A stretch of 64,000 nt of DNA, taken from Hydractinia symbiolongicarpus. Lineage: Eukaryota; Cnidaria; Hydrozoa; Anthoathecata; Hydractiniidae. This document shows, piece after piece, positions 35,075-44,674 of the stretch (position 1 is its first letter; each line of letters begins with the position of its first letter). The notes beneath the pieces are model-generated. The model worked only from the letters and a program-made list of their open reading frames with translations, was not told the origin of the DNA and did no database searches. The stretch lies in the NCBI RefSeq assembly GCF_029227915.1, contig NC_079882.1:14892501-14956500 (forward strand). Reading direction: 5' to 3'. Made by a program: the position numbers and the translations under genes.

Positions 35075-38000
35075 ATGAGTCAACATACCGTGAAACAATT
35101 ACGTGATGAGGCAAAGGCCCGAGGATTTAGGGGATATTACAAGCTACGCAAATTCGATCTTATTGCTTTATTGGAGGCACCACCACAACCTGCTCCTGCT
35201 CCAGAATCAAGGCCACAAGCATTCGCACCAGACGCTCTAGATATATTCGAGCGTCAAGAGATTTCAAAGACCCGTCCAATTAGGAGTAAGATTGAGCCTC
35301 GACTCCCCACACCCGAAGCCATGAATGTTTTTGAACGTCAAGAGATATCAAAGACCCGCCCAGTAGTCAAGAGTAAGCTGCGAGAGTGGTCTGACTGGCT
35401 TGTGAATTATGTACCAGAGGGTATTAGAAAGCCTGTTCGGGATATATATGCATCAGCAAAAAATCGTATTCTCGCTCTTTATGATGTGGCAAGAAAGACC
35501 CTGATGGGTGAAGTTGAAGAGGAGGCAAAGGAGGATCATGCTGAAGATAAGCCTCAACCGAACCAAGATTTCACACCCCCAAAGCATAAACATGCCCACC
35601 ATAGAACTTTTCGAAGTTTCCGCATCCCTGGTATAGACGGTACGGATGTTGATGGGTACTTGGGGATGGTGCAATCACACGTGAAAACCCTGGTTGAGAA
35701 GCAGACTAAAGACATGGGGTCTGCAAAGACGCAATTCTCCCTCTGGATCTTATGGAAGAAACCAGTGGATGGTACCAGCGAGTTCATCGAGGTGGATAAA
35801 GTATTCCATAGCAACATGACACCGGTGGGTGCTGGATACGATGTTTGCCCAAGACAAAACGCATGTGGAGAACCCAGCGCTCCCCAAGAGCGGTTTCACA
35901 ATTAGCAAAATCATACATCTCGATGTAGACTTCCATAAGCTACGTCTAACAAGGGGTTACTCGTATATCGAAACACCAAAGTGGATAGCCAGTAAGAAGG
36001 CTACCATTAATCCACAGAAAAACGATGGAGAGTGTTTCAATTAGCAGCTCTTCATGAGGAAAAAAATATAATCCAGAACGCATAAGTAAGCTGAAACCCT
36101 ATATGGAAAAGTATAACTGGTAAGGCATTGAGTTTCCAACGAGGATCAAAGAGATCTCCAAGTTTGAAAAGAACAACCCTGATATCGCGGTGGGCGTCTT
36201 GTACGTGACAGGCAAGACTTATCCTACGTCGATCGACATATAACGGACGAGAGAAACAGGTTAATCTGCTACTCCTTACGGATGACAAGTAGAGTCATTA
36301 TATAGCCATCAAAAATCTCTCACGGCTATTGGGTAGCGAAATATCAAAAAATATGACAAAAATGCACTTCTGCCTGAACTGCTTACAAGCTTTTGCAACA
36401 ACCGAATCGCGAGACAAGCATTATACCTACTGCAAAGATAACGAAGCGGTCAAGATCACGATGCCAACCGAAAAGAAAAAGTGGCTCTACTACAAGGATG
36501 GTCAGCAGCAATTTAAGGTACCCTTCGCCATCTACGCGGACTTTGAGAGCTTATTGATCCCAATGAAAGAGAATGCGAAGGAGATCGAGACGAAAAAGTT
36601 GAATAACCATGTACCATGTGGTTGGTGTACATATAGTACCTTTGCCTATGATAATATATTATATCCCTTGTATAGATATCGCGGTAAGGACTGTGTGAAG
36701 ATGTTCGTTCAACACCTGGAGGACGAGGTAAAGTGGCTCTACGCTACCTTCCCACAGCATGACATGCTGCCCCTAACGGAGGTGTTACAAAGAGAGCACG
36801 AAGCGGTAAAGACAAGTCACATCTGCATGAAACCCTTCGACGACCCGAAGTTCGAGACCACTGTCATTACACATAGTACATATAGTACCTTTGCCTATGA
36901 TAATATATTATATCCCTTGTATAGATAACGCGGTAAGGACTGTGTGAAGATGTTCGTTCAACACCTGGAGGACGAGGTAAAGTGGCTCTACGCTACCTTC
37001 CCACAGCATGACATGCTGCCCCTAACGGAGGTGTTACAAAGAGAGCACGAAGCGGTAAAGACAAGTCACATCTGCATGAAACCCTTCGACGACCCGAAGT
37101 TCGAGACCACTGTCATTACACGGGATACAGACGCGTCAATACCTACCCACGTACGGGTTCAAATGGCTGTCGAACGTTGAAACCTTTACAGAAAAGGGGA
37201 TCGAGAAACTTGTCGCTGACAACAAGCACGGCTACATCTTGGAGGTTGACATCGATTATCCGAAGAGCCTGCATGACAGGCACAACGAACTGCCCCTTCT
37301 ACCGGAGCACAAGGTGATTCATAGGGTTGAGAAACTGATACCAAATCTGGAACATAAGGTTAAATACGTGGTACACATCGGGGCTCTTCATCAAGCTTTA
37401 AAGCACGGGCTCGAGCTTAAGAAGGTTCATAGAGTTATACAGTTTAACCAAAAGCCATGGTTGCGGGGTTATATCGACCACAACACGAGACTTAGAACTG
37501 CCGCCAAAAATGAGTTGGAAAAAGACTTTTATAAGCTAATGAACCTTTCGGTATTCGGTAAAACTATGGAGAATATCCGTAACCATCGGAACATCAAGCT
37601 AGTCACGAATGAAAATGCTTATACAAAACTCGTCATGCAACCAAATTTTAGGGGTGGAAATTATTTCAGCAAAAACCTCATGGGTGTTGAGATGGGTAGG
37701 ACGGGAATTAAAATGAATAAACCCGTGTATATTGGTCAAGCTATTTTAGACCAATCAAAAACCGTCATGTACGAGTTTCACTATGACTATTTGCAGCCGA
37801 AATACGGTAGTTAGTTGCGGATCTGTTATATGGACACGGATTCCCTCATATAGCACATCAGAACGGAGGACTTTTATCGTGACATTGCTGATGATGTAGA
37901 GACACGTTTCGATACGAGTGCCTATAGTAAGGATGACAACAGACCTCTCCCCATCGGCAAGAACAAAAAAGTGGTAGGTCTAATGAAGGATGAATTAAGC

Positions 38001-38306
38001 GGAAAGGTCATGACAGAGTTCATCACCTTGAGAGCAAAGCTGTATGCCTACAAGAGTCTCACGAAAGAGGGCGGTGATCGCAAAGCTAAAGGTGTAAAAA
38101 AGTGCGTAACCAAAAAATCCATCACTTTCGAAGACTATCAGCGCTGCCTAGAGGATGGTGTTGATGTATACAAAACCTGGGTCTGTATCCAGAATAAGGG
38201 GCATAAAATTTATACGCAGGAGGTGAATAAATTGGCACTAAATAGATCAGATGACAAACGGATTGTGCAAAGATCACAACGCTTGCTAGGGGTCATTATC
38301 GTTTAG
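35075..38306 (+). pseudogene. polB: Polinton protein-primed DNA polymerase B (broken)
   Basis: The ATG at 35075 follows TATATAATAAAC; the ATG 15 bases earlier is in frame but not matched by the relic copy. Order: MSQHTVKQLRDEAKARG (SAP/Rho-N-like), linker, HRTFRSFRIPGIDG, QFSLWILWKKP, a CLNCL...H...C knuckle, FAIYADFESLL (exonuclease motif I), SHICMKPF (half of a zinc region), EVDIDYPKSLHDRHNELP, FYKLMNLSVFGKTMENIRNH (motif B), CYMDTDS (motif C) and KDELSGKVMTEFITLRAKLYAY. Defects: several frameshifts before 36330, a 249-bp tandem duplication, loss of the stretch between the zinc region and YGFKWLSN (present in the relic copy, with FTGLYRGKAHNNCNLR), and two TAG codons flanking motif C. It cannot make an active polymerase. 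Confidence 0.88.
36631..37120 (+). repeat. in-frame 249-bp tandem duplication within polB
   Basis: ATATAGTACCTTTGCCTATG and about 220 following bases repeat with a 249-bp (83-codon) period. I find one substitution: TATAGATATCGC against TATAGATAACGC. It turns a Tyr codon into TAA in the second copy. The repeated segment ends in SHICMKPFDDPKFETTVIT, so half a zinc motif is doubled. Confidence 0.95.
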
Positions 38307-38398
38307 TGGTAAATAAATGACGGAAGCTCTGCTAATGATGGCTATACTCCCATACGTCTTAATCATCTTGGGTTAAGATACAGAAGACTATTAATAAA

Positions 38399-38820
38399 TG
38401 TCTGAATTATCAAAAAATTTCGATGTTGTAGATTCCCCAACAGAAGCGCTTGAGCAAAACAAGCGTCAGGTTTTGAAAGATGCACGTAAAGGCAAGGCAC
38501 ACCTTCTACCAACGAAGTGTACGGAAGCTTATATTGATAAAGCATCAAATGAGGTTATCGATAAAGTATAATCTGAATACGTTCAGCGTGAGCTCCGGGA
38601 GAAGGGAGAGAAATCCGCCAAGGCATTATCAACTCATGCCATAAGCATGTACACCAAAGCTGTCAAAAAACAAGGTGTCTATCGATAGTCCCGAAGGCTT
38701 GAGGCAAGATATCGAGGAGGACCCCATCATCAGGGATAGTATGGCTGAGACCCCGTTGAAGAAATCCCAGCACGCCTACCTGTATGTGAGACTAGAACAT
38801 CCCAGAAATTGGATAATTTT
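38399..38820 (+). pseudogene. Polinton accessory protein, SHAIS family (with stops)
   Basis: The ATG at 38399 follows TATTAATA, giving a TAAATG-type start, and reads MSELSKNFDVVDSPTEALEQ, KGKAHLLPTKCTEAYID, then a TAA, then SEYVQRELREKGEKSAK and STHAISMYTKAVKK before a second in-frame stop. Downstream, GLRQDIEEDPIIRDSMAE can be read in another frame, matching the relic copy at 2753-3220 (ALKQDIEQYPIIKDSMAD). It sits directly after the polymerase in both elements. The hydrophobic C-terminus of the relic copy is not preserved here. Function unknown. Confidence 0.65.
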
Positions 38821-38839
38821 AAATTGATGTATATAATAA

Positions 38840-39040
38840 ATGTCTTATGCCAAAAGATTGGAAAACCAACTAAAGGCTTGTCACGAAGAAATGGACCGGA
38901 TTCCCCATCTTGAGCAAAGCCTGGAGGCTATGGATGAAGAGCTAAATCAAATGAAAAGGAAGGAGAAAAATAATAAAATTGATAAAATGTTATTCGGCTT
39001 TGCGGTCATTACCTTAGTGGTTCACCATATGTTGAAATAG
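38840..39040 (+). CDS. small coiled-coil protein with C-terminal membrane anchor
   Basis: A 66-residue intact ORF starts at an ATG in the leader TATATAATAAATG. Residues 5-47 form a heptad-like, charged coiled coil (LENQLKACHEEMDRIPHLEQ, LEAMDEELNQMKRKEKNN). Residues 51-65 (MLFGFAVITLVVHHML) are a tail anchor. It is the last gene of the rightward polymerase cluster; the relic Polinton has a different small membrane protein in this slot (2333-2638). A structural or membrane role is inference. No frame damage. Confidence 0.65.
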   Translation: MSYAKRLENQLKACHEEMDRIPHLEQSLEAMDEELNQMKRKEKNNKIDKMLFGFAVITLVVHHMLK

Positions 39041-39121
39041 TTGGTTAACCCCGGTCCGGTTGCGGTATGTACCTACATACCCCCTTGGCAAGGCAAAAAA
39101 TCCTTATGATAACTATCAACC

Positions 39122-39144
39122 GGTTTCCCCGTAGCGGGGAAACC
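39122..39144. terminator. hairpin between convergent gene clusters
   Basis: GGTTTCCCCG-TAG-CGGGGAAACC is a perfect 10-bp stem with a 3-base loop. It lies between the stop of the rightward cluster (39040) and the leftward integrase stop (39173 in the frame that carries its conserved end). It is the strongest of three hairpins at the three convergent junctions and a candidate 3'-end signal for both strands. Confidence 0.55.
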
Positions 39145-39172
39145 AGTGAAATGGCCATCCAACTCGAGAAAA

Positions 39173-39927
39173 TTACCATTCTTTTACATGCTCCCGAAGT
39201 TCTTCTACATCCTCTGGTACCAGCATCAATTCCTCTGATACGAAACTACGCTCGGGCCCCCATCGAGATAGTACAACAACCTTGTACCACTCACAATATG
39301 GTCAAGCCAATATGTCTTTTTGCTGCACCAAGCGTCCGCAGCGCGTCTTTTAGCATCACCATGCTCTTTGCCGGGTTGTAGGAGGTATAAGTAAAGACCA
39401 TCATCTGGTAGAGGCTTTTCTTCAGGATGACCTTCGCTTTTCGTAAGTGGCATCTCGTCGAGCTTGATCGCTTTCGAAGGTTTCATATCGATCATCGCGG
39501 TCTTGGTATTGTTCAAATTTTTCACGATAGTATACAGGTGTTTAACCCATGTGGTGCTAGTAGAGTCAGAGCCAAGCTCTTGCGCATCTTGAGGCTTAAA
39601 CAGCCTCTCGGCGAGCACCTTGTTGTAGCTCTCGACGAACGCCTTGAAAGTATGGTGGTATTTGGTAGTTGCACGCTTTATCTCGACACCTTAGCTTTCT
39701 AACAGCGTACTCACGTCCGACTTGAACTCACTGCCGTTGTCACACTGGAATATATTCAGATATTTGAGGGGTCCGGCTTTATATATATCCCTGAGCATAT
39801 CAGCGACTTCGCTAGCCTTTTTCGTTCTCAGTGGTCTAGCCACTTTGTAGCGCGAAGCTACATCGATGCCTGTCAGTATATACTTGTACGTGTTTCCATA
39901 CACTTTATCATGGGGCATATAGAGCAA
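39173..39927 (-). pseudogene. int: Polinton rve-type integrase (one stop, late frameshift)
   Basis: Retroviral-type catalytic residues are visible in order: Asp in YILTGIDVASRY, Asp in FQCDNGSEFKSD and Glu in FKAFVESYNKVLAERLF, the expected D, D-35-E layout. A single in-frame TAA falls between the second Asp and the Glu. The C-terminal part reads PLPDDGLYLYLLQPGKEHGD and KKTYWLDHIV, typical of Polinton integrases (the F54H12.3 type). Its last 25 or so codons, with SEELMLVPEDVEELREHVKE, are in another frame, so one indel occurred near 39245. The N-terminal zinc-binding domain is missing: upstream the frame hits a stop almost at once and the capsid gene ends 38 bases away, so a deletion removed it. 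Confidence 0.85.
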
Positions 39928-39964
39928 ATCAGTACGAGTACACTAATTGTTGCCATGTTTATTT

Positions 39965-41206
39965 CTAATATTCAACAGAATGGAAGCGACCATCCAAAAG
40001 GTTCAACTGCGCATCCTGCAATAGATACACGTAGCACTTGATATCGCCTGTTCCAACACCTGTCTTGGTCATGTGGAGAGTAATGCCATCGCTAAGCTTT
40101 TGCAAGGGTCTGCCAGAACCATGGAGACTGTGATCTGGACTACTGCGGAAGTAGGCGTAACGCTCAGTCATGAACTGACCGATGGCCACCTCCGAGTTGT
40201 GGCTACCAAAAAGTTCAACAATTTGCTCGAAATGATCTTTCGGGAGCATGGCGTGGCTATACAGTTCTTTAGGCTCACCTTCCACCGTGATCGTAATTTT
40301 CTCGATCTTGGGGTTGTAGAAGACCTCGTTAGCGCCAGCATAAGCTTTCACTTTCTCTGGGTCTACGAATAGTAGTAGGATGCCCTTTCAACTCTTGGCA
40401 AGAGTGTCGATCTGGAGATCATAGCTTGTATCACCATTCTTCATCGTTATAACCTTGCTGCGGAGGATCCCATCGTAGAGCAGGGCCGATATCGAGTATC
40501 GAGACATCATACCGCTCGCAAGACCCTCGTTTGTCACTTTATCAAACTCTAAGCAAATGTTGGTAATTTTATAAGCGCTATCAGCCGGCTTAGCTACCGT
40601 GCTTCCAGAAGCCGCCGTACCAGCATCTTTGATGACTTTATCGTAGGGCGCGCTGTCATATAACCCTGGTTGATAGAATGGTAGATCCCTCGTCAACTCG
40701 AAAAGTGTGCCCAGGGGGGTGCAGAAAGTATTTCCATACGCTGCCACGATCGCTTTCTCTTCATCATTTCCAACATGGTCGCTGGCTTTTACTTGTAAAG
40801 CTCTGATGGTGCCGTCATTGGGATTGATACCCTCTAGGATTAGATTGTTATCTCCGTCAAATTTAGGTAGCCACAGATCCCGATACACGGCGAAGATATT
40901 AAAATCGCTGATGTTCAGCAATTCATTCCCGTTCAGACCTATTCTAAGGTTTTGAACCAGGGCCTTACCGATATTGCTAACGATGGTGCGTTTGGTATTG
41001 GTGCCAGTAAGCTCTAGGTCAAAGAGTAGTTTAAGAGACCACGGGAAAATTACATCATTTTGCCCCATGTTTGGTAGGTCAACGTACAAGTCTTCGTTCT
41101 GATTGATCGTGCTGGGGGTATGGGAGACTTTGACACGTTGTTTCTTGCCTTTCATAGCAAACATCGTTTTTAATTCCAAGTGAGGGTTTAGCTTCGTTCC
41201 GTACAT
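39965..41206 (-). pseudogene. mcp: Polinton major capsid protein, double jelly-roll type (one stop)
   Basis: The gene starts MYGTKLNPHLELKTMF at an ATG with leader TATAAATAAAC and stays in one frame for 413 codons, except for a single TGA at about 40388, just before KGILLLFVDPEK. Family signatures include FPWSLKLLFDLELTG, NIGKALVQNLRIGLNGNE, FNIFAVYRDLWL, KITNICLEFDKV, and after the stop EVFYNPKIEKITITVEGEP. These match the Polinton capsid family annotated in nematodes as F54H12.2-like (established family knowledge). It is divergent from ORF231 with 31 bp between start codons. The one-stop state suggests a recent loss, or a readthrough that would need to be shown. Confidence 0.8.
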
Positions 41207-41237
41207 GTTTATTTATAGTGTTATAAGAGTGGAATAA
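41207..41237. promoter_or_regulatory. 31-bp divergent promoter region
   Basis: Both start codons are preceded by mirror-image AT boxes: CATGTTTATTTATA on the left and GGAATAAATG on the right, with TATAAGAG between. The whole control region for two genes must fit in 31 bp plus the coding starts. The TAAATA/TAAATG boxes recur at other starts in this element. Confidence 0.5.
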
Positions 41238-41933
41238 ATGCCTATTAACCCAGTATATGATGAGGACTTTACATCAGAGCGAGATATTCAAGACGAACCC
41301 GAGGAGTTCAGCAGCGAAAGCGAGATCCTTCGACTCGAGGACGTACCAAGCACTACGCCCGCAACACCTTTGGGAGGTACAACGACGCGACAACAACAGC
41401 TCACGGCAAGGCAGGAGCTACTAATATCGAAAGTAGACGATGTTTATGATCTCCTAGGTAAGGATCTACGGCAGCAAATTGCGAAAGCGAAAATGTACGA
41501 CGAATTTGAAGCACGAGGAAACCAGTTACTTTCCGATGGTGTGGAGCTTACGAAAAAGAATGGTGAGCAGAGGAGCGTTGCCGAGATACAGCGGAGGTTG
41601 GGGACGCATTGCATGCGAGCCATGGGGTTTACGGACTATACCGCACCACACAAGAGTAGTAAGACTATGGGTCAGAAACTTATGAATGAACTCAATAATA
41701 TTAAAGAAAGGGCTGATGACATCGAAATGTTGCCGCTACTCGAGAACGTGCTCGATGACACGGAGAGCCTGATCGAAGATGCTTCCTTTAGCGGGGATAT
41801 CACAGAGCGTGAAAGAAGAGGGTTAAACCGCGAGCTCCAAACGTTACATGGTAACCTCAAGCACTTAAAGGGCAAGATGGTGGTGGCAAGGGTTTCGTTC
41901 AAAAACAGCTTGAAAGACTCGGGAGATTTTTGA
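41238..41933 (+). CDS. ORF231, uncharacterised Polinton protein
   Basis: A 231-residue intact ORF begins at an ATG in GGAATAAATG. The first 55 residues are acidic and threonine/serine/proline rich (SERDIQDEPEEFSSESEIL, VPSTTPATPLGGTTT). The rest is mostly helical and charged (LLISKVDDVYDLLGKDLRQQ, TMGQKLMNELNNIKERADD, ERRGLNRELQTLHGNLKHL). No catalytic motif is visible. The position next to the capsid gene suggests a virion or assembly role, but I do not recognise it. It is convergent with the small membrane gene at 42123-42449. Confidence 0.7.
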   Translation: MPINPVYDEDFTSERDIQDEPEEFSSESEILRLEDVPSTTPATPLGGTTTRQQQLTARQELLISKVDDVYDLLGKDLRQQIAKAKMYDEFEARGNQLLSDGVELTKKNGEQRSVAEIQRRLGTHCMRAMGFTDYTAPHKSSKTMGQKLMNELNNIKERADDIEMLPLLENVLDDTESLIEDASFSGDITERERRGLNRELQTLHGNLKHLKGKMVVARVSFKNSLKDSGDF

Positions 41934-42094
41934 AGTAGAAAGGATCATTGGCAGCGTGGTGTCGTTTTTTTCAGAGTAGCAACGAGAGTTGTTGAGTTCG
42001 CTGTAAAGCACTTGTACATGGCCTTGACTTCTGCTGTGGGTATTTTTGTTGCGTATGTAGGTGACAGGAGGAGTAAGGGTAAATTGCACTGAGA

Positions 42095-42122
42095 GTCTAG
42101 TATGTTGTTCAACACATTAGAC
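42095..42122. terminator. hairpin at a convergent junction
   Basis: GTCTAGTATGTTG-TT-CAACACATTAGAC forms a 13-position stem with one G-T wobble and one mismatch, and a 2-base loop. It touches the stop codon of the leftward gene at 42123 and lies 160 bp after the stop of ORF231. Candidate 3'-end signal. Confidence 0.45.
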
Positions 42123-42449
42123 CTATTTCTTCATCCAGATGTATACGAGTATCAGTCCTACTCCCAACGTGATAACGGTAGCCTTGGTATCCTCGTGCTG
42201 CCTGTGGGCTTCCTTGGGCCATGCGTCCGACGCATGGTCCGTGATCTCATGGCGAGGCGTGGTTTTAATCGACACGATAGTCTGCCTAGGAGGTGTGGTG
42301 AAGGCTGCCTCATGCTATACAGCATGACCCATGCCTTTGGTGTTCAGATCTAGCTCCACACCTACACCTATGTCAGAGGGCGCGATTAAAACGTTGTTGT
42401 TATACCCTACAATCTTTCCAATGCGGAGGTCCATGTTGGAGGAGAGCAT
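42123..42449 (-). pseudogene. small protein with C-terminal membrane anchor (one TAG)
   Basis: The ATG at 42449 is 14 bases after the stop of the upstream gene. The frame stays open for 109 codons, apart from one TAG about 45 codons in (…KGMGHAV then stop then HEAAFTTPPRQTIVS). The N-terminal part MDLRIGKIVGYNNNVLIAPS looks like a small beta domain. The C-terminus VITLGVGLILVYIWMKK is a clear membrane anchor just before the stop. Because neither half reaches 60 codons, it is easily missed. Function unknown; its place between capsid-type genes suggests a virion membrane protein (inference). Confidence 0.6.
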
Positions 42450-42463
42450 TTACACGCTGGACA

Positions 42464-43276
42464 TCACGGCGAAGACATCCGTGCATACTGGAGCACCTTT
42501 TGAAACTCGGTGATGTCTTGACCTACGTTTTCCTCACGTTGAACGATGGCCTCGAATTTCTGCAGGAGGATCTGTCTAGCCGTGAAGTTATCGGCATTAG
42601 AGCCTAGGATTGAGGCCATGGCACTCGCTTGGGATCCTAGTAGCAAGATCACGTAAACGTGAATGCTCTTGCTAAGCTTCATCAGGCCCGCCGACGTCAG
42701 ATCCCGGCTAGTGGGGATGATAAATTTTGCCCAATCCCCATCAACCTGCGGCCACCATCTACCATTTGTCAAAGATGACACCAGGGCTTTGAACTTGTAC
42801 AAAGCGTTGGGGTCCGCAACGTACTCACGACATATTTGCGTATACCCCGAGGTGGAGTAAGGGTTCTCCTACTGGGAAAAGCCTCCTTCGTATGGCATGG
42901 GTACCTTCATTCTAGCGAGAATACGCCTCATGTGGTAGTACACGTGGAATTTGAAAATGGATTGAACGTGGGGTACGGAGCCACTCATGTGCTTGGCAGA
43001 GATCCCCAATGCCGTTGTCACGCAATGACAAGCGAAATTCACCTGGATGTTCCAATACTCCAAGGCTTGCCCCTCCCAATTTACCTTCACAGGATCGTTC
43101 AACAGGTTAGTGGGAACTTTGATGGGGTACTTGGTGAACTGTGGGAAGGCCACGGAAATGTGCTGAGTCGTAAACACGTAGAGGTCCTGATGCTCCAAGT
43201 TAATTACACCTAGAGGCCACTCACCTCTGTTGGACTTGTACAAAGCGTTGGGGTTATAGCTATAAATGCTCATCAT
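42464..43276 (-). pseudogene. uncharacterised Polinton protein, 270 residues (one TAG)
   Basis: The start is the ATG at 43276 (MMSIYSYNPNALYKSN); the open frame further upstream lies opposite the penton-like gene and is not coding. One frame runs to 42464 with a single TAG after PMPYEGGFSQ. Segments include EWPLGVINLEHQDLYVFTTQ, SVAFPQFTKYPIKVPTNLL, VHVYYHMRR-like helices and, after the stop, NGRWWPQVDGDWAKFIIPTS and KLSKSIHVYVILLLGSQASA, a hydrophobic stretch that could be a membrane segment. The phrase ADPNALYKFKA echoes NPNALYKSNRG at the N-terminus, perhaps an internal repeat. Divergent from the penton-like gene with 15 bp between starts. I do not recognise a function. Confidence 0.65.
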
Positions 43277-43296
43277 TTCTTTAAAGAAACGATGAG
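43269..43296. promoter_or_regulatory. 28-bp near-palindrome containing both divergent start codons
   Basis: CTCATC-A-TTTCTTTAAAGAAA-C-GATGAG is symmetric at every position but one pair. The central 14 bp are a perfect palindrome. The left arm carries the second ATG of the leftward gene (on the minus strand), and the right arm carries the ATG of the rightward penton-like gene. Confidence 0.75.
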
Positions 43297-43972
43297 ACAG
43301 CTGTATGTCACAGATATAGAGAAACCTATAATATTTGAAAACTACCTGGGGCAGGACACGAAGCATTCGACCCACGTGGCTAAACCTTTTCAAAAAAAAG
43401 AAGAGATCAACATTTGCAAAGCGACGCCTGGTTCGACCAATGGTGGTGACTTTAGCGTCGGTGATTTTGAAACCCTCATCTTGATCGAGAAGGGTGTGTA
43501 TAGAATTGAGAATTTGGTGAGTATCATCAACAGTCAAGCAGGGGACAGAATCAAACTTTTTGTACTCAGGAACGGAGTCTGTAGAGTCAGAGTTAGTAAG
43601 GGGTATGTTGCCATAGTCGATAAAACACTGATGGATCTTATGGGGTATAATTTTGATACCAAGTCTATGTTTACCGAGGGCGACCATGATAGCTACTATA
43701 GAAACGATGTTTACCAGCGATTGAGACTCACTTGCCACCAACTTGATGAGGAAAGATGCCTTCTTAATGGGAAAAAATCCAAGATACTAGCTATGCTTGC
43801 AACGAAGCAGTTAACTAACTGGGGAGATATGTTGATGTGGAGTTTCGATAACCCTGTATACCTTCCTTTGAAAGGTTTAACAGACATGTTACAGTTTATG
43901 CTGACGGATGAGTATCACCACGATAAGAACGTTTTATTCATGGGTATAACCATGCAATTGGTTATAGAATAA
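43292..43972 (+). CDS. penton-like minor capsid protein
   Basis: A 226-residue intact ORF starts MRQLYVTDIEKPIIFENYLG. The layout LIEKGVYRIENLVSIINSQ, then RIKLFVLRNGVCRVRVSKGY, MDLMGYNFDTKSM, QRLRLTCHQLDEERCLLNGK, FDNPVYLPLKGLTDMLQFML and a C-terminal strand FMGITMQLVIE follows the minor capsid/penton-like family of invertebrate Polintons: a KGxYxIxDL strand, LxGF, a CxL strand, YLPL and a final beta strand. The match is from pattern memory; single jelly-roll is the family expectation. It shares a 15-bp divergent region with the leftward 270-residue gene. The next gene starts one base after its stop, so the two are probably cotranscribed. Confidence 0.6.
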   Translation: MRQLYVTDIEKPIIFENYLGQDTKHSTHVAKPFQKKEEINICKATPGSTNGGDFSVGDFETLILIEKGVYRIENLVSIINSQAGDRIKLFVLRNGVCRVRVSKGYVAIVDKTLMDLMGYNFDTKSMFTEGDHDSYYRNDVYQRLRLTCHQLDEERCLLNGKKSKILAMLATKQLTNWGDMLMWSFDNPVYLPLKGLTDMLQFMLTDEYHHDKNVLFMGITMQLVIE

Positions 43973-43973
43973 A

Positions 43974-44613
43974 ATGACAGATATTACAAAGCTTTACCGC
44001 CTTTACCTTCTGCACCTCCGGGGAGGAGAACAGTTCACAAGTCTACAGATTGAAGAAAATCGAAGAAGTGGAACAATACCTGCGAGCTGAGATTAAGGAG
44101 CGTGAGAAGCTCGCCAAAAAATTCAAAATGTATGATACGTGGGCTAGATACATGGATCATGGTATGCTGGCCGTAAGTGTCATTACATCGGGTGTTGGCA
44201 TTGGTAGTATGCTATCTGGAATTGGTGTACCATTAGCCGTGGCTATGGGTGGTATCACTATCTCCGTAGGATTGGGACAAGCGGGTCTACGGAATGTGGG
44301 GAAGAGACTGGACTGTAAAAGTAAGAAGCATGAAAGCATCAGACTACTAGCGGAGACTCACCTCAACTCTATCGTTGATTTGATCTCCAAAGCTGTGGAA
44401 AATGGTGTGATTAGCGACCACGAGTTCAGCCTAATCATACAAGAAAAACAGAAGTATATAATGCTGAATGAGCAAGACCGACAACGAACACGCAAAATCG
44501 TGAATTCAATCAATGAACGGGCGCGACAGCAGCTAGTCGCGCAAGGGCGTGAGGAGGCGAAGGATGAACTGCTTAAAAAACTACAATTTGCGCAGTATGT
44601 CAGCGGTACTTAG
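43974..44613 (+). pseudogene. Polinton membrane protein with glycine-rich double hydrophobic segment (early frameshift)
   Basis: The ATG at 43974 (leader GAATAAAATG) opens a frame that changes twice. PLPSAPP is read at about 44002-44022 in one frame, and VYRLKKIEEVEQYL in the frame that then stays open to 44613. The open part has a charged helix (LRAEIKEREKLAKKFKMYD), then about 45 residues of glycine-rich hydrophobic sequence (HGMLAVSVITSGVGIGSML, GVPLAVAMGGITISVGLGQA) that would form two membrane helices. A long amphipathic helical tail follows, rich in E, K, Q and R. A proline-rich PSAPP near the N-terminus followed by a membrane hairpin is a recurrent Polinton protein in my memory; PSAP-type motifs recruit ESCRT in some viruses, but that is inference here. 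Confidence 0.6.
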
Positions 44614-44648
44614 ATGAACCACCCGCGTATTCATAAGAATATACATGG

Positions 44649-44674
44649 TCTAGTACATTAAACAACATACTAGA
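44649..44674. terminator. hairpin at a convergent junction
   Basis: TCTAGTA and TACTAGA form a 7-bp stem around a 12-base loop. The right arm ends at the base before the leftward gene's stop codon (44675), and the rightward gene ends at 44613. Third of three convergent junctions, all with hairpins. Confidence 0.45.

Noticed and set aside
42018-42092. Mini-ORF MALTSAVGIFVAYVGDRRSK with a hydrophobic segment
   Set aside because: It sits in the convergent gap beside a hairpin, lacks the leader seen at other starts, and has no counterpart in the relic copy.
43277-43741. Upstream extension of the leftward 270-residue Polinton gene
   Set aside because: This part is antisense to the penton-like gene, whose strand shows family motifs. 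The real start is the ATG at 43276.
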